A stretch of DNA of 64,000 nt, taken from NCBI RefSeq assembly GCF_042726155.1, contig NZ_JBHXHV010000002.1, forward strand, positions 310,001 through 374,000. Reading direction: 5' to 3'. The notes below the pieces were generated by a model that was given only the letters and a program-made list of their open reading frames with translations, had not been told where the DNA came from and did no database searches. How positions within the stretch are numbered: position 1 is the first letter of the stretch; each line of letters starts with the position of its first letter. The DNA comes from Leucobacter sp042726155 (lineage in GTDB: Bacteria > Actinomycetota > Actinomycetes > Actinomycetales > Microbacteriaceae). Made by a program: the position numbers and the translations under genes. This document shows positions 1-9,069 of the stretch, one piece after another.

Positions 1-2
1 TC

Positions 3-374
3 GCCGGAACGGCCGAACGCCTTCGGCGACGCATTGCTGACCGGAAGGTCAAGGTCGACGTATTGGAGGGTGAAGATCCCTCGCCGGAATCCGCCACCGA
101 CAACGCTCAGTTCGCGCTAATTGCGACGGCCGTGCACGCGTCGCACCCCGCGGCGAGCGCGGTGCCGTACGTCATGATGGCGGCCACCGATTCGCGCCAC
201 TTCCACCGTTTCACACCTGCCGTGTACCGCTTTGCTCCGCTCGCGATGTCGTCCGAGCTGCGGGCAACGATCCACGGTGTCGACGAACGCGTCGCGATCG
301 ACGAGCTCGAACGGGGCACGAGATTCCACCGCGCACTGATCACGGGTCTCGGCGTCGCGGAGCCACGCCCATGA
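3..374 (+). CDS. M20-family metallopeptidase, C-terminal part (5' end outside window)
   Basis: The reading frame is open from the left window edge and stops at 372-374, so only the last 123 or so residues are visible. The segment contains ESATDN...HPAASAVPYVMMAATDSRHF, which resembles the C-terminal catalytic half of M20/M25/M40 peptidases of the carboxypeptidase S-like group. In those enzymes the His of a (T)DSRH-type motif binds a metal ion. The stop overlaps the ATG of the downstream exporter by 4 bp (ATGA), so the two are probably cotranscribed. The substrate cannot be judged from this fragment. Confidence 0.75.
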   Translation, partial: AGTAERLRRRIADRKVKVDVLEGEDPSPESATDNAQFALIATAVHASHPAASAVPYVMMAATDSRHFHRFTPAVYRFAPLAMSSELRATIHGVDERVAIDELERGTRFHRALITGLGVAEPRP

Positions 375-1837
375 CGCGGGTGAAACTCGGCGTACTCGCC
401 GGAGTCGTCGGGTTTCTGGCGTTCGTAGAATTCACCAGCGGGTTCATTCAGGGGTATTACACCCCGATGCTCTCGGATATTGCACGCCACCTCGACGTGC
501 CAGACGCCGACGTGAACTGGCTTGAGGGCTCGCAGCTCATGCTGTCGGCTCTCGTCGTGCCGGTGCTCGCGAAAATCGGCGATATGGTCGGCCACAAGCG
601 GATCCTGCTCTGGTCGACCGCGATTACCGCCATCGCAACGCTCGCCCTCCCGTTCGCCAACAGCTTCCCACTCTTTCTCGCCGCGTGGACGCTGCAGGGC
701 GTGTACGTCGTGTGGTTACCGCTCGAAATCGCTCTCATCTGGTCGCGCACCGCTGGCCGCGACGGACGGTCGCTGCTCACGGCACGTGCCGCGGGCATGC
801 TCGTTGCTGCGCTCGAGGCCGGCGCGATCTCGGGGGCGCTCATCGGGGGCCAGCTCATCGACTCGTTCCCGATTTTCGGCGTACTCGTGATTCCTGGAGT
901 GCTCGTGGCACTCTGCTTTGTCGTGATCGCGTTCGGAGTCACAGAATCCCCGGTGCAGCTCGGAGGCAAACTCGATTACGTCGGGCTCATGCTCATCACG
1001 TTCGCGCTGCTCGCGTTCACTGGCGGGCTCAGCCTGCTGCGACTACTGGGGGTCGGGAGCCCGCTCGCGTGGGCCACCGTCGTGCTCGGTGTGATGCTCG
1101 TGATTCCGTTTGCCCGGTGGGAGCTACGGCACCCCGATCCGCTCATCGACGTGCGCCTCTTCCGCTCGCCCGCGCTCGCCCCAGTGTTCGTGACCGCCGC
1201 GCTCTTCGGTATGAGCGTGCTCGGCGCGCAAGCCCCGCTCTCGACCTTCATTCGCACCGACCCCGAAGTCGCCGGCTTTGGTCTCGGCATCGGTGGCTTC
1301 CTCACCTCGCTCGTGATCGGCATGTACCTCATCGCGATGGTCGCGGGAGCGCTGCTCTACCCGCTCGTGGCCCGCCTCACGACTCCGCGGAACACGCTCG
1401 CGGGCGCCGCGCTGCTCGTCGCCATCGGGTACTTCATGTTCGTACCGTTCCACACCACGTACACGCACATGATCGTCAACATCATGATCGCCGGGCTCGG
1501 CTCGGGGGCGCTCGTCGCGGCGCTTCCATCAGCGGCCGCGGCTGGCGCGCCGGAGCGGCTCACCGGCGTGGCCACGGGCCTCACGAATTCAACGAAGACG
1601 GTGGGTGGCGCGATTGCGTCGGCGATCTTTGGAATCGCCCTGATGCACGGCGTCGCGGGGGCGACCGGCACCGCTGACAACGCGGCGGCCGCGGCCGGCG
1701 GTACCGCTGGGTCGTTCACCGGGTACGTGATCGTGTGGTGCGTGTGCGGCGGGTCAGCGTTGATCGCCGCAATTGCACTCAGGTTTGTGGTGCCTCAGCG
1801 GGCGTTTCAGGATCGGCAGCCGTCGCCCGTGGCGTAG
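371..1837 (+). CDS. MFS transporter, DHA2-like drug/metabolite exporter
   Basis: This 488-aa protein is hydrophobic throughout, with the length and segment pattern of 14-TM DHA2 major facilitator proteins. The N-terminal half has a motif-A-like loop (AKIGDMVGHKRIL, about residues 73-85) after the second membrane segment. The C-terminal half has the typical GLTNSTKTVGGAIASA segment. It probably exports a drug or metabolite by proton antiport. It overlaps the upstream peptidase stop by 4 bp. Its 3' end runs 59 bp into the convergent TetR gene, a common arrangement for an exporter and its repressor. The substrate is unknown. Confidence 0.85.
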   Translation: MTRVKLGVLAGVVGFLAFVEFTSGFIQGYYTPMLSDIARHLDVPDADVNWLEGSQLMLSALVVPVLAKIGDMVGHKRILLWSTAITAIATLALPFANSFPLFLAAWTLQGVYVVWLPLEIALIWSRTAGRDGRSLLTARAAGMLVAALEAGAISGALIGGQLIDSFPIFGVLVIPGVLVALCFVVIAFGVTESPVQLGGKLDYVGLMLITFALLAFTGGLSLLRLLGVGSPLAWATVVLGVMLVIPFARWELRHPDPLIDVRLFRSPALAPVFVTAALFGMSVLGAQAPLSTFIRTDPEVAGFGLGIGGFLTSLVIGMYLIAMVAGALLYPLVARLTTPRNTLAGAALLVAIGYFMFVPFHTTYTHMIVNIMIAGLGSGALVAALPSAAAAGAPERLTGVATGLTNSTKTVGGAIASAIFGIALMHGVAGATGTADNAAAAAGGTAGSFTGYVIVWCVCGGSALIAAIALRFVVPQRAFQDRQPSPVA

Positions 1838-2459
1838 CGAGTTCGCCCAACTCACTGGTCGTAGCCGCAAACACGCTCTCGGCCACGCACAACGATTTCT
1901 CGAGCAACGCGTCGAGGCGGTGGCGCCCAGCCCCCATCAGCGCCCACCGCCACACGGTGCCCACGAGTGTCGCTGCGTACCCCGCGGCCGTGATCTCGGT
2001 GCGCAGCTCATCGAGCCCGTCGCGCCGCAGCCGCGCGCCGATCGCCTCAGCGAGGCGCAGCTGACGTGCGGCGCGGCCGGCCGCCAGTTCATCTTCGACG
2101 TCCATAGTGCGACTCTCCGCGATCGCCAGCGCCAGCGTGTCGGGTGCCTCGCCCAGCACAAAGGCGCGCAGCGCTTCTGGGAAGCCTCCGCCTGCGTCGT
2201 CGTGAGCCGCGCTCTTCTCGGTGCCAACGAGTGCGTTCTCGACCGCGGCGATTCGACGGTCAAACACGTACCAGAGAATCTCCGACTTTGACGTGAAGTA
2301 GTTGAAGAAGCTCGAACGGCTCACGCCGGCGCGGCGCGTGATCTCGGCGACTGAGGTCGATTCGTAGCCGCGCTCAAGAAAGAGCTCACACGCCGCGTCG
2401 GCGAGCATTTCGCGGGATGAAGCATGCGGGCGTCCGCGCGTCGGAGACATGAAGCCCAC
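1779..2459 (-). CDS. TetR/AcrR-family transcriptional regulator
   Basis: This 226-aa protein has a canonical N-terminal TetR helix-turn-helix: LADAACELFLERGYESTSVAEITRRAGVSRSSFFNYF, split here by function into the helix before the turn and the recognition helix ending in FFNYF. The remainder is an alpha-helical ligand/dimer domain with no recognisable specificity. The start could be the ATG at 2459 or the in-frame ATG at 2450 (MSPTRGRPH). The gene converges on the DHA2 exporter with a 59-bp overlap, so it plausibly controls that exporter. This is inference from position only. Confidence 0.85.
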   Translation of the reverse strand: MGFMSPTRGRPHASSREMLADAACELFLERGYESTSVAEITRRAGVSRSSFFNYFTSKSEILWYVFDRRIAAVENALVGTEKSAAHDDAGGGFPEALRAFVLGEAPDTLALAIAESRTMDVEDELAAGRAARQLRLAEAIGARLRRDGLDELRTEITAAGYAATLVGTVWRWALMGAGRHRLDALLEKSLCVAESVFAATTSELGELATPRATAADPETPAEAPQT

Positions 2460-2498
2460 TGTAGCGAAAAGTCGTATTCGTGTGCCGTGTTTCCCGCG

Positions 2499-3380
2499 TT
2501 AGAGGTGCTTTCCGCCCGTCACCGGCAGCACAGCGCCCGACACAAACGACGCGTCTTCCGAAGCGAGATAGACATACGCGCCCGCGAGCTCCGCTGGCTG
2601 GCCGGGGCGACCCAGCGGAGTGTCCTCACCAAAGTGGACCTGCTTCTCGTCCCAGCCGGTGGCGGGAATGAGCGGGGTCCAGATCGGGCCCGGGGCGACA
2701 GCATTCACGCGAATCCCGCGCTCGCCCTGCTGTTCGGCAAGCGCCTGCGTGAACGCGACCAGGCCCGCCTTTGTCATGGCATAGTCGAGCAAATCGGGCG
2801 AGGGGTTATAGGCCTGCACCGAGGCCGTCACAATCACGCTCGAACCGGGCTGGAGATGCGGAGCGGCTTCGCGGAAGAGCAGGATCGGCGCCACGAGGTT
2901 CGTCGAAAACACCTCTTCGACCGCGTCGCGAGAAATGTTGGCGTTCGGCTCGCGCTCGCGCTGTGTTCCGGCGTTCAACACGAGGATGTCGAGCCCGCCA
3001 AGTTCGGCGACGGTGCGCTCAATCGTGTCGACGCAGTCCGCTTCTTTACGCAGGTCTCCCGGCAGCAGCACCCCACGGCGATTTGCGTGTTCGATCTGCG
3101 CGAGGGTTGCCTGCGCGTCCTCCTGCTCCTCCGGCAGATACGCGATCGCCACGTCAGCGCCCTCGCGGGCAAACGCAATGGCCACGGCACGGCCGATCCC
3201 GGAATCGCCGCCGGTGATAAGTGCACGCATCCCAGCCAGTCGGCCGCTGCCCGTGTATGTGTCCTCGCCGTGGTCGGGTCCGGGCTGCATGGCGGCTGTC
3301 AGGCCGGGCTGCGACTCCTGCTCCTGCTCGGGCAGCGGGGCCTTCGGATACTTTGTACGCGGGTCAACATTCGGGGTCAT
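2499..3380 (-). CDS. SDR-family NAD(P)-dependent oxidoreductase (YghA/GSP39-like)
   Basis: This 293-aa short-chain dehydrogenase has the extended N-terminus (PKAPLPEQEQ...GRLAG) typical of the YghA / general stress protein 39 subgroup. The Rossmann glycine motif TGGDSGIGRA lies at about residue 56-65, NAG follows the fourth strand, and the catalytic YxxxK is YAMTKAG. The C-terminus ends in the usual SGAVLPVTGG segment. It probably reduces an aldehyde or ketone under stress conditions, but the substrate is not known. It lies downstream of a small Rho-N-domain protein on the same strand. Confidence 0.88.
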   Translation of the reverse strand: MTPNVDPRTKYPKAPLPEQEQESQPGLTAAMQPGPDHGEDTYTGSGRLAGMRALITGGDSGIGRAVAIAFAREGADVAIAYLPEEQEDAQATLAQIEHANRRGVLLPGDLRKEADCVDTIERTVAELGGLDILVLNAGTQREREPNANISRDAVEEVFSTNLVAPILLFREAAPHLQPGSSVIVTASVQAYNPSPDLLDYAMTKAGLVAFTQALAEQQGERGIRVNAVAPGPIWTPLIPATGWDEKQVHFGEDTPLGRPGQPAELAGAYVYLASEDASFVSGAVLPVTGGKHL

Positions 3381-3446
3381 GAGTCCTCCTCGGTCGTGCG
3401 GGGTGGCGGGTGTCGGGTGTCAGATGAGCGAGGCCGCGAGCTGTCG

Positions 3447-3713
3447 CTAGTGCGAGCGAAGCCGGTCGATGAGCTGCTGCTTGCGCAGCTTCGAATAGCC
3501 GGTCAGCCCGATCTCCTTCGCGCGCTCGCGCAGTTCAGCGACGGTGCGCTCGTCATAGTCTTCGGCGTTTCCGCCGCGCTTACCCAGCTGTGAGCGGCCC
3601 TCTTTCGCCGCCGCGTTCGATATCCGCGCGGCCTTCTCGGCCGACGCCCCATCGTCGCGAAGGCGTTCGTACAGTTCGGGATCCTTCAGCTGCGGTGTCT
3701 TCGTTTTCGGCAT
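3447..3713 (-). CDS. Small DUF7218-like protein with Rho N-terminal-type (SAP-like) motif
   Basis: The protein is about 88 aa if started at the ATG at 3713 (MPKTKTPQLKDPELYERLRDDG); an upstream in-frame start at 3737 adds eight residues. The N-terminal half KDPELYERLRDDGASAEKAARISNAA and a glycine-rich centre match the pattern of the DUF7218 family. The C-terminal 35 residues (TVAELRERAKEIGLTGYSKLRKQQLIDRLR) match the Rho termination factor N-terminal/SAP-like helical fold, which binds nucleic acids. Such genes often sit near stress oxidoreductases, as here. Its function is unknown. Confidence 0.75.
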   Translation of the reverse strand: MPKTKTPQLKDPELYERLRDDGASAEKAARISNAAAKEGRSQLGKRGGNAEDYDERTVAELRERAKEIGLTGYSKLRKQQLIDRLRSH

Positions 3714-3932
3714 GACCGTCCTTTCTACTGTGCTCATACTGCGCCCCCTGTCGGGCGCTACACCTTCGAAGCTACGCCCGCCCCAGCCGAGGTGGCAGCC
3801 CCTCGACAGCCACCCCGCCGCCCGCTAACCTCGCCCGCCCGCCCGCTGAACCTCCGCCGAGAACACCCAAAGTGTCATTAAGACGGCCGATACTGACCAT
3901 TTGCGTCCGCTCGATAGGGGCCGCAGCGAGAG

Positions 3933-5474
3933 TTACGGGCGGGGCGCAGCGGGGGTCAGGTTCGCTACTGCCGGGCCCTCCAGGAGTTCGCCGTCGGGCG
4001 CGAAGCGCGACGCGTGGAGCGGGCAGTCCCAGCTGCGCTCCGCCGGGTTCCAGTTCAGGATGCCGCCGAGGTGCGTGCAGACGCCCGAGACGCGGCAGAC
4101 GCGGCCGTCAACCCGTGAGACCGCGACGGGGTGCGCGCCCTCCCGCACGACCACGCCCTCCCCCTCGGCGACGTCATCATCGCTGATCGGGCCGGTGAAC
4201 ATCGCTTGTGCCCAGTCGCTCGCGACGTGCGCGGCAACCTCTGCATTTGTGCGCACCGCATCGACGACGCCGGCGACGCCCGGGCCTGCGTTTCGCAACG
4301 TCTCCGCCCAGTCGAGGCGGCCGCCGAGCATCTGCGACACGAGCGAAAGGCCTGCCGCGACCGCGTTCGTCATCCCCCATTTGTGGTAGCCGGTCGCGGT
4401 GAAGATACGCCCGCCGCCGCCCGGCAGCGGGCCCGCGAACGGGAGCGACGAGTGCCGCTCGTAGTCCTGAGCGGCCCACCAGGCGACCCGATGCCCCACT
4501 CCGAGGCGATCCCGCGCCCAGGTATCGAGTTCCGCGAGCGTGCGCACCGTGTCGCCGCCGCGACCGGTCGTGTGCGCGCCGCCTCCCACAAGCACCAGAG
4601 TTTCACCTCGCGTGCCCCGCGCGGTGCGCAGCGACCGATCGGGGGCGTCGATCGAGACGTGCATGCCGCGAGGAGCGCGCCCATCGGCCACCTCGTAGGC
4701 CGTGACGAACGACCGCGACGGCGCCAGGCGGGCAAAGAAAAGCCCGCGGTCGAGAATCGGCACGCCCGTCGCCAACACGCAGCGGTCGGCGAGCACGGCT
4801 CCGTCCTCAGTTTGCACGCGCAGCCCGTCACTCGCCGTCTCGACCTCGCGCACGCGCCGGTGCTCGTGGATTTCGCCCCCACGCTCGAGGAGCTCGGCGG
4901 CGAGCGCGGCGAGCACTTCGACGGGCTGCAATTGCACCTGCGCGGCGAGTCCGATTGCTCCTGCTGTTTCAAACGGCAGCCCCGTGTCGTCCGCCCAGCT
5001 CGCGGGAACACCCGCAACCTCGCACGCCGCGAGCTCACGCTCAAGCGCATCGCGATTTCCCGCATCATGCACGAACGTAACTGCGTCTTGACGTTCGACC
5101 GGCAGGCCGAGCCGCTCAAGCTCTCGCACGAGCCAGGCCTGCCCCTCGCGGTTCGCTTCTGCGTACGCTTGCACTGCTTCGTCGCCCGCATGAGATCGCA
5201 CATCCGAGAGCACGCTGCCCTGCAACAGGCTCAGTTTGCCTGTCGTGTGACCGGTCGTCACGGCGCCGACCGTGCGCGCCTCAAGCACCGCAACTCGCTG
5301 CCCGGCCCTCGCGAGCAACACCGCCGTCACGAGTCCGGTGAGCCCAGCGCCCGCGACGACCGTGTCGAATCGACGTTCGACGGGCGCGGGATCGGGCGGT
5401 GACACGGGTATGGAGGGGCCAGTGAGTTGCCACAGTGCTGTCATATGGCTCACGCTACGAAGCGCCGCGCACAC
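3933..5474 (-). CDS. FAD-dependent oxidoreductase with C-terminal Rieske [2Fe-2S] domain
   Basis: This 513-aa protein joins two domains. Residues about 36-390 form a DAO-type FAD oxidoreductase, starting with the dinucleotide-binding motif VVAGAGLTGLVTAVLLARAG and the TTGHTTGKLS segment. Residues about 420-510 form a Rieske domain with the ligand pairs CTHLGG and CPLHASRF (Cys-His and Cys-His). This fusion is common in actinobacteria and its physiological substrate is unknown. The ATG at 5474 is followed by an in-frame ATG at 5444 (MTALWQL), which is an equally good start. It is divergent from the kinase gene at 5665. Confidence 0.85.
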   Translation of the reverse strand: MCAALRSVSHMTALWQLTGPSIPVSPPDPAPVERRFDTVVAGAGLTGLVTAVLLARAGQRVAVLEARTVGAVTTGHTTGKLSLLQGSVLSDVRSHAGDEAVQAYAEANREGQAWLVRELERLGLPVERQDAVTFVHDAGNRDALERELAACEVAGVPASWADDTGLPFETAGAIGLAAQVQLQPVEVLAALAAELLERGGEIHEHRRVREVETASDGLRVQTEDGAVLADRCVLATGVPILDRGLFFARLAPSRSFVTAYEVADGRAPRGMHVSIDAPDRSLRTARGTRGETLVLVGGGAHTTGRGGDTVRTLAELDTWARDRLGVGHRVAWWAAQDYERHSSLPFAGPLPGGGGRIFTATGYHKWGMTNAVAAGLSLVSQMLGGRLDWAETLRNAGPGVAGVVDAVRTNAEVAAHVASDWAQAMFTGPISDDDVAEGEGVVVREGAHPVAVSRVDGRVCRVSGVCTHLGGILNWNPAERSWDCPLHASRFAPDGELLEGPAVANLTPAAPRP

Positions 5475-5664
5475 ACGGCAGCCCCTTGACAGCGTTCATC
5501 CTCGCGATGGTAGGTGGAGTTTGCCCCGCACGCAAGGCGCTGCCCAAGTCACACATGAACGGCGATGCTGGAGTTGAGGCCCACCCGGTGTCGCGATGCG
5601 ACGACAACCGGCGCGAGGGCCGATCGCTCACCACGGTGGGACACAGCTGGGAAGGAGAGGCACC

Positions 5665-6555
5665 ATGAACATTGTCGTTGTTGGCGACACCATCGTCGAT
5701 GCTCGCACACCCCAGTTACGGGTCGACGGCGCAGACCTCGTCGCGCGGATGCTGCAGCGCGACGGCCACCGGGTACACCTCGTCACCGCGCTCACGGTCG
5801 ACGCGCCTACGAAGTTACTCAGAGAGTACCTGGCGGGCGTACACATCGTCGCTGGCGTTCTTTCCACGAACACCACTGCTGAACCGAAGTTGCCCCACGT
5901 CACTCGCGAGATGCTGTCGACGATCGCCAGCGCAGACGCGCTGATCGTGTCTGATCATGGACGCGCGATCACCGATCACCCTGAAATTCGCATCGCGCTG
6001 CATCGACGCGGCGCCCGTGTGCCGCTCGTGTGGGATCCGCACCCGCGGGGCGCCACCCCGGTGCCGTCGGCGTGGCTCGTGACGCCAAATCTGACCGAGG
6101 CCGTTGCGACGGCCGGCGGGCGCGCCGCGGTGACGACCGAAGACGAAGAGGTGGCCACCGCGGGACGCGCTGCGGCCCGACTGCGCGAGCACTGGGGATG
6201 CATTGCCGTCGCCGTAACCCTGGGGAACCGCGGTGCCCTGTTTCTCGACGCCGATCATGGCCCGATGCTCATCGCGCCGGATCGGGGCGAAGCGCCGAGC
6301 GTATCCGAAGCCGCCGACCCCGGTGACGCAGAGCCTGATGAGGCAGAACTCAGTGGCTCAGCCACGAGCGGCGCAGAGCCTCGTGACGCAGAAACCCGCG
6401 GTGCGGGCGATCGCTTTGCAGCCTCGGCACTCCTCGCGCTCGCGGCGGGCGACCCGCTGCCCCACGCGGTGCGTGCGGCGGTCGTCGCCGCACGCGACTA
6501 CGTGGCGAGCGGCGGCGAGAGGGCTATCGCCGGCCCCGTGTCGCGAGCAGTGTAA
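5665..6555 (+). CDS. PfkB/ribokinase-family carbohydrate kinase with acidic insert
   Basis: The start is the ATG at 5665, preceded by GGAAGGAGAGG as a strong ribosome site; the frame is open further upstream but without a better signal. This 296-aa protein has PfkB landmarks: VSDHGRAI, WDPHPRG, TPNLTEA and the ATP/anion-hole signature GAGDRF near residue 249. It resembles the kinase half of HldE/RfaE-type proteins. An Ala/Glu/Asp-rich insert of about 35 residues precedes the GAGD motif and is built of imperfect repeats. The 3' end overlaps the convergent topoisomerase gene by 32 bp. The sugar substrate is unknown. Confidence 0.8.
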   Translation: MNIVVVGDTIVDARTPQLRVDGADLVARMLQRDGHRVHLVTALTVDAPTKLLREYLAGVHIVAGVLSTNTTAEPKLPHVTREMLSTIASADALIVSDHGRAITDHPEIRIALHRRGARVPLVWDPHPRGATPVPSAWLVTPNLTEAVATAGGRAAVTTEDEEVATAGRAAARLREHWGCIAVAVTLGNRGALFLDADHGPMLIAPDRGEAPSVSEAADPGDAEPDEAELSGSATSGAEPRDAETRGAGDRFAASALLALAAGDPLPHAVRAAVVAARDYVASGGERAIAGPVSRAV

Positions 6556-7540
6556 GCAGGCACTGTTCGTCAACGCTGAGGTGCGCTCGAGGGCGCATCT
6601 TCGTGCGCGCTTTCCGGAGCCGTGCGCGCGCGTCGGCGTCCTCCGCGAGCGCCAGTACGCGCGGATCTATGTACGACGATCGCGTCACTGCTGGGGTATT
6701 GCCGAGCCGCGTGGCGGCGTCGCGCACGGCGTCGCGGGCGGCGGCCGCGGCACTCGTCTCGGTACGAAACGCCTCCTCGTCGTGTTCGAGCAGCGAGGAC
6801 AGTGCGAGTCGACTGCCGCCCCACGTGCGAAAGTCTTTTGCAGTGAACTCCTCGCCCATGACGCGCTTTACATAGGCGTTCACGTGTTTGCTACTCACGC
6901 GCCGTGAGACGCCGGTGTCTTCGAAGAACCGAAACACTTCGTCGCCGGGCAGTGCCTCGAGTCTGGTGATCAGCCGGGCGATCCGCGGATCGGCTACCCG
7001 ACGCTCGTGCCGCTTCCCGCTCTTCCCCACGAAATCGAATCGCACCGAGCGCCCCGTCGCCTCGATGTGTTCCTCACGCAGCGTCGTGACCCCGTAGCTT
7101 CCGTGCTGCGCCGCATACTCAGCGTTGCCGACGCGAAAGAACTCGAGATCGATGAGCCGGATCACGCAGGCCACGACTCGCTCGCGGCTCAGCCGCCGCC
7201 GACGGAGATCGCGGTCGACGCGTGCTCGGAGTTTCGGCAGCGCGGTGCCGAAGCGGCCCAGCCGCGCGAACTTCTCGCGCTCCCGCCGCTGCCGAAACCG
7301 CGGGTGATAGATCATCTGCGTACGCCCCGCGGCGTCGATACCGCGCGCCAGCACCTTAGCCGCGGGCGATCGGGCGATCTGCACATCCGTCCACGCAGGC
7401 GGAATCACCAGGGCTTCAATCCGTGCGATCTCTTTCGCGGCGGTCAGTCGTCGCCCATCCCGGCGGTACACGAACTCATCGTCAATGCGGTGACGCGTAA
7501 TCGGCCCGCCACGCCGCCCGCGACCGCTCGCCGCGCTCAC
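6524..7540 (-). CDS. DNA topoisomerase IB (poxvirus-type)
   Basis: This 338-aa protein matches bacterial poxvirus-like type IB topoisomerases. It has an N-terminal IPPAWTDVQI beta domain, the catalytic arginine-rich region GSYGVTTLREEH, the segment EFTAKDFRTWGGS, and the nucleophilic tyrosine in RSSYIDP near residue 290. The enzyme relaxes supercoils through a 3'-phosphotyrosine intermediate. It starts inside the stop region of the upstream ligase gene (ATGA overlap at 7537-7540), indicating translational coupling. Bacterial TopIB is an accessory enzyme and not essential. Confidence 0.9.
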   Translation of the reverse strand: MSAASGRGRRGGPITRHRIDDEFVYRRDGRRLTAAKEIARIEALVIPPAWTDVQIARSPAAKVLARGIDAAGRTQMIYHPRFRQRREREKFARLGRFGTALPKLRARVDRDLRRRRLSRERVVACVIRLIDLEFFRVGNAEYAAQHGSYGVTTLREEHIEATGRSVRFDFVGKSGKRHERRVADPRIARLITRLEALPGDEVFRFFEDTGVSRRVSSKHVNAYVKRVMGEEFTAKDFRTWGGSRLALSSLLEHDEEAFRTETSAAAAARDAVRDAATRLGNTPAVTRSSYIDPRVLALAEDADARARLRKARTKMRPRAHLSVDEQCLLTLLATRGRR

Positions 7541-8664
7541 CGCCCGGCGACCTTGGGCGCCCCGGGGATGCCGCTTTCGCGGTAGAGATCGAGGAGGCCA
7601 GCAATTCCGCTCTCGTGGAAGCGAGCAAGCTGACGCTGAGCAGGCCCGCCTGAGAGACGGAGCTCGCCGAGGTATCGCTCCACCCGATCCGCGTCACCGA
7701 AACGGGTGAGCGCTCCCTCTGCATACGCGAACAGCTCATCGAGCGCCGCCGCGGCCGGTTGCGCAATGCCTACAGCCGGATCAACGAGCGAGGCCGACAG
7801 GCCGTCACGCGCGGCCATCCAGATCGCACCGTTGACAAGACCGGGAAGCGCCCGCGGCGCCTCGGACCCAGCCTCAGCGTCAGCAAGAACCTGATCAACC
7901 AGCGCGCGCACGAGCAGAGCGAACGAAACCGCGTCTTCCGGGGCGAGCTGCGCATCTGCGATGCGCAGCTCTATCGTCGGATAGCGCTCAGACAGTCGCG
8001 CTACCCAGGTTACGATTCCCGGATCGATCAGCACACCCGTGCTCACCAACCGCCCAACGGTCTGTTCGTACTCGTCTCCGCCCGCGAACTCCGGCGGGTA
8101 CCCGGCCAGCGGCCACGACATGCTCTTAATGTGTCGCCAGCTCGCGAGCCCCGTCTCCTCACCGCACCAGATCGGCGAATTCGCGCTGATCGCCAGCAGC
8201 GCCGGCGCCCACCGGGCAAGCCCGCGCAGCGCCGTCACCCCGGCGTCACGCGAGGGCATCGAAACGTGCACGTGCGTGCCCGTCACATACTGATGGGCGG
8301 CGGCAGCGCGCAGCTCAGAACGTATCTCGCGGTACCGCTCGCGCGGCGTCACTGATCCGGCGCGCTCGCCGCCGACCGGCGGCAGGCCAGTTCCCGCAAG
8401 CACTGCGCCGAGCTCACGCGCCGCGCCACCCGCGACCTCGCGAAACTGGCGAAGTGCCGCATCGGCTTCTTCGGCCTCGGTGCAGACCGGAGACGCCGTC
8501 TCGAGCTGACTCGCGAAGAACTCGCGGTCGGCTTCGCGGCGCAGTTGCGGTCTGAGCTGAACGATCTGCGCAGCCCGATCGACGGGCTCGCCCGATGAGG
8601 CGTCAAGCAGCAGGAATTCTTCCTCGACACCGAAGCTCCGCACTGCGAGCTCGTCACGTGCCAC
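7537..8664 (-). CDS. YbdK-type carboxylate-amine ligase (glutamate-cysteine ligase 2 family)
   Basis: This 375-aa protein starts with the family signature FGVEEEFLLLD. It carries the central segments YVTGTHVHVSMPSR and NSPIWCGEETGLASWR, which are characteristic of the GCS2 family. The family forms ATP-dependent amide bonds and shows weak glutamate-cysteine ligase activity in tested members. In mycothiol-using actinobacteria the real substrate is unclear. It is translationally coupled to topoisomerase IB by a 4-bp overlap. A short acidic ORF ends 2 bp upstream of its start. Confidence 0.88.
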   Translation of the reverse strand: MARDELAVRSFGVEEEFLLLDASSGEPVDRAAQIVQLRPQLRREADREFFASQLETASPVCTEAEEADAALRQFREVAGGAARELGAVLAGTGLPPVGGERAGSVTPRERYREIRSELRAAAAHQYVTGTHVHVSMPSRDAGVTALRGLARWAPALLAISANSPIWCGEETGLASWRHIKSMSWPLAGYPPEFAGGDEYEQTVGRLVSTGVLIDPGIVTWVARLSERYPTIELRIADAQLAPEDAVSFALLVRALVDQVLADAEAGSEAPRALPGLVNGAIWMAARDGLSASLVDPAVGIAQPAAAALDELFAYAEGALTRFGDADRVERYLGELRLSGGPAQRQLARFHESGIAGLLDLYRESGIPGAPKVAGR

Positions 8665-8666
8665 GC

Positions 8667-8894
8667 TCAGAGCGCCTCTCCCGCGTCAATGTCGGTGTCT
8701 TCTGCGCGGCGGGCCGGCGACGACGCAACATCTTCACCGAGTTCCTCCAGCGCATCACGCGGATCACTCGCGGTCGTTTCCACGGCCTGTTCGTCATCGG
8801 CGGTCACGAGCGGGCGATCCTCATCGCGATGATCCGTCACAGTAAGATCCTCGTCGCCGTCAATCTCGTCGGTCGGTTCCCAAATTTCAGCCAT
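8667..8894 (-). CDS. Small acidic hypothetical protein
   Basis: This is a 75-aa protein from the ATG at 8894 (MAEIWEPTDEID), or 79 aa from 8906. It is very rich in Asp and Glu and lacks hydrophobic segments, so it is probably soluble and largely disordered. The gene lies 2 bp upstream of the YbdK-type ligase start and is therefore likely in the same operon (small protein, ligase, topoisomerase IB). No function can be assigned. Confidence 0.55.
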   Translation of the reverse strand: MAEIWEPTDEIDGDEDLTVTDHRDEDRPLVTADDEQAVETTASDPRDALEELGEDVASSPARRAEDTDIDAGEAL

Positions 8895-9069
8895 GTCCGT
8901 CCCCATTCGTCGATGTCGTGCAGCATCGAGCGTATTGCCCCGCCACTGGCCCTGTCATCGGGGTTGATTTCGCAGGTGAGCGTCGGTTAGCGTCCGACTC
9001 GGTCTCAGGGAGAGGTAACCTGCCACGCGTCAGCCCGGGCGACGAGCACCCCGACCACTGCGGCCGACG

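Noticed and set aside
2424..3593. 389-codon plus-strand frame
   Set aside because: Antisense to the SDR gene and the small Rho-N protein gene, which carry clear motifs.
4131..5402. 423-codon plus-strand frame
   Set aside because: Antisense to the FAD/Rieske gene, biased Arg/His composition, no motif.
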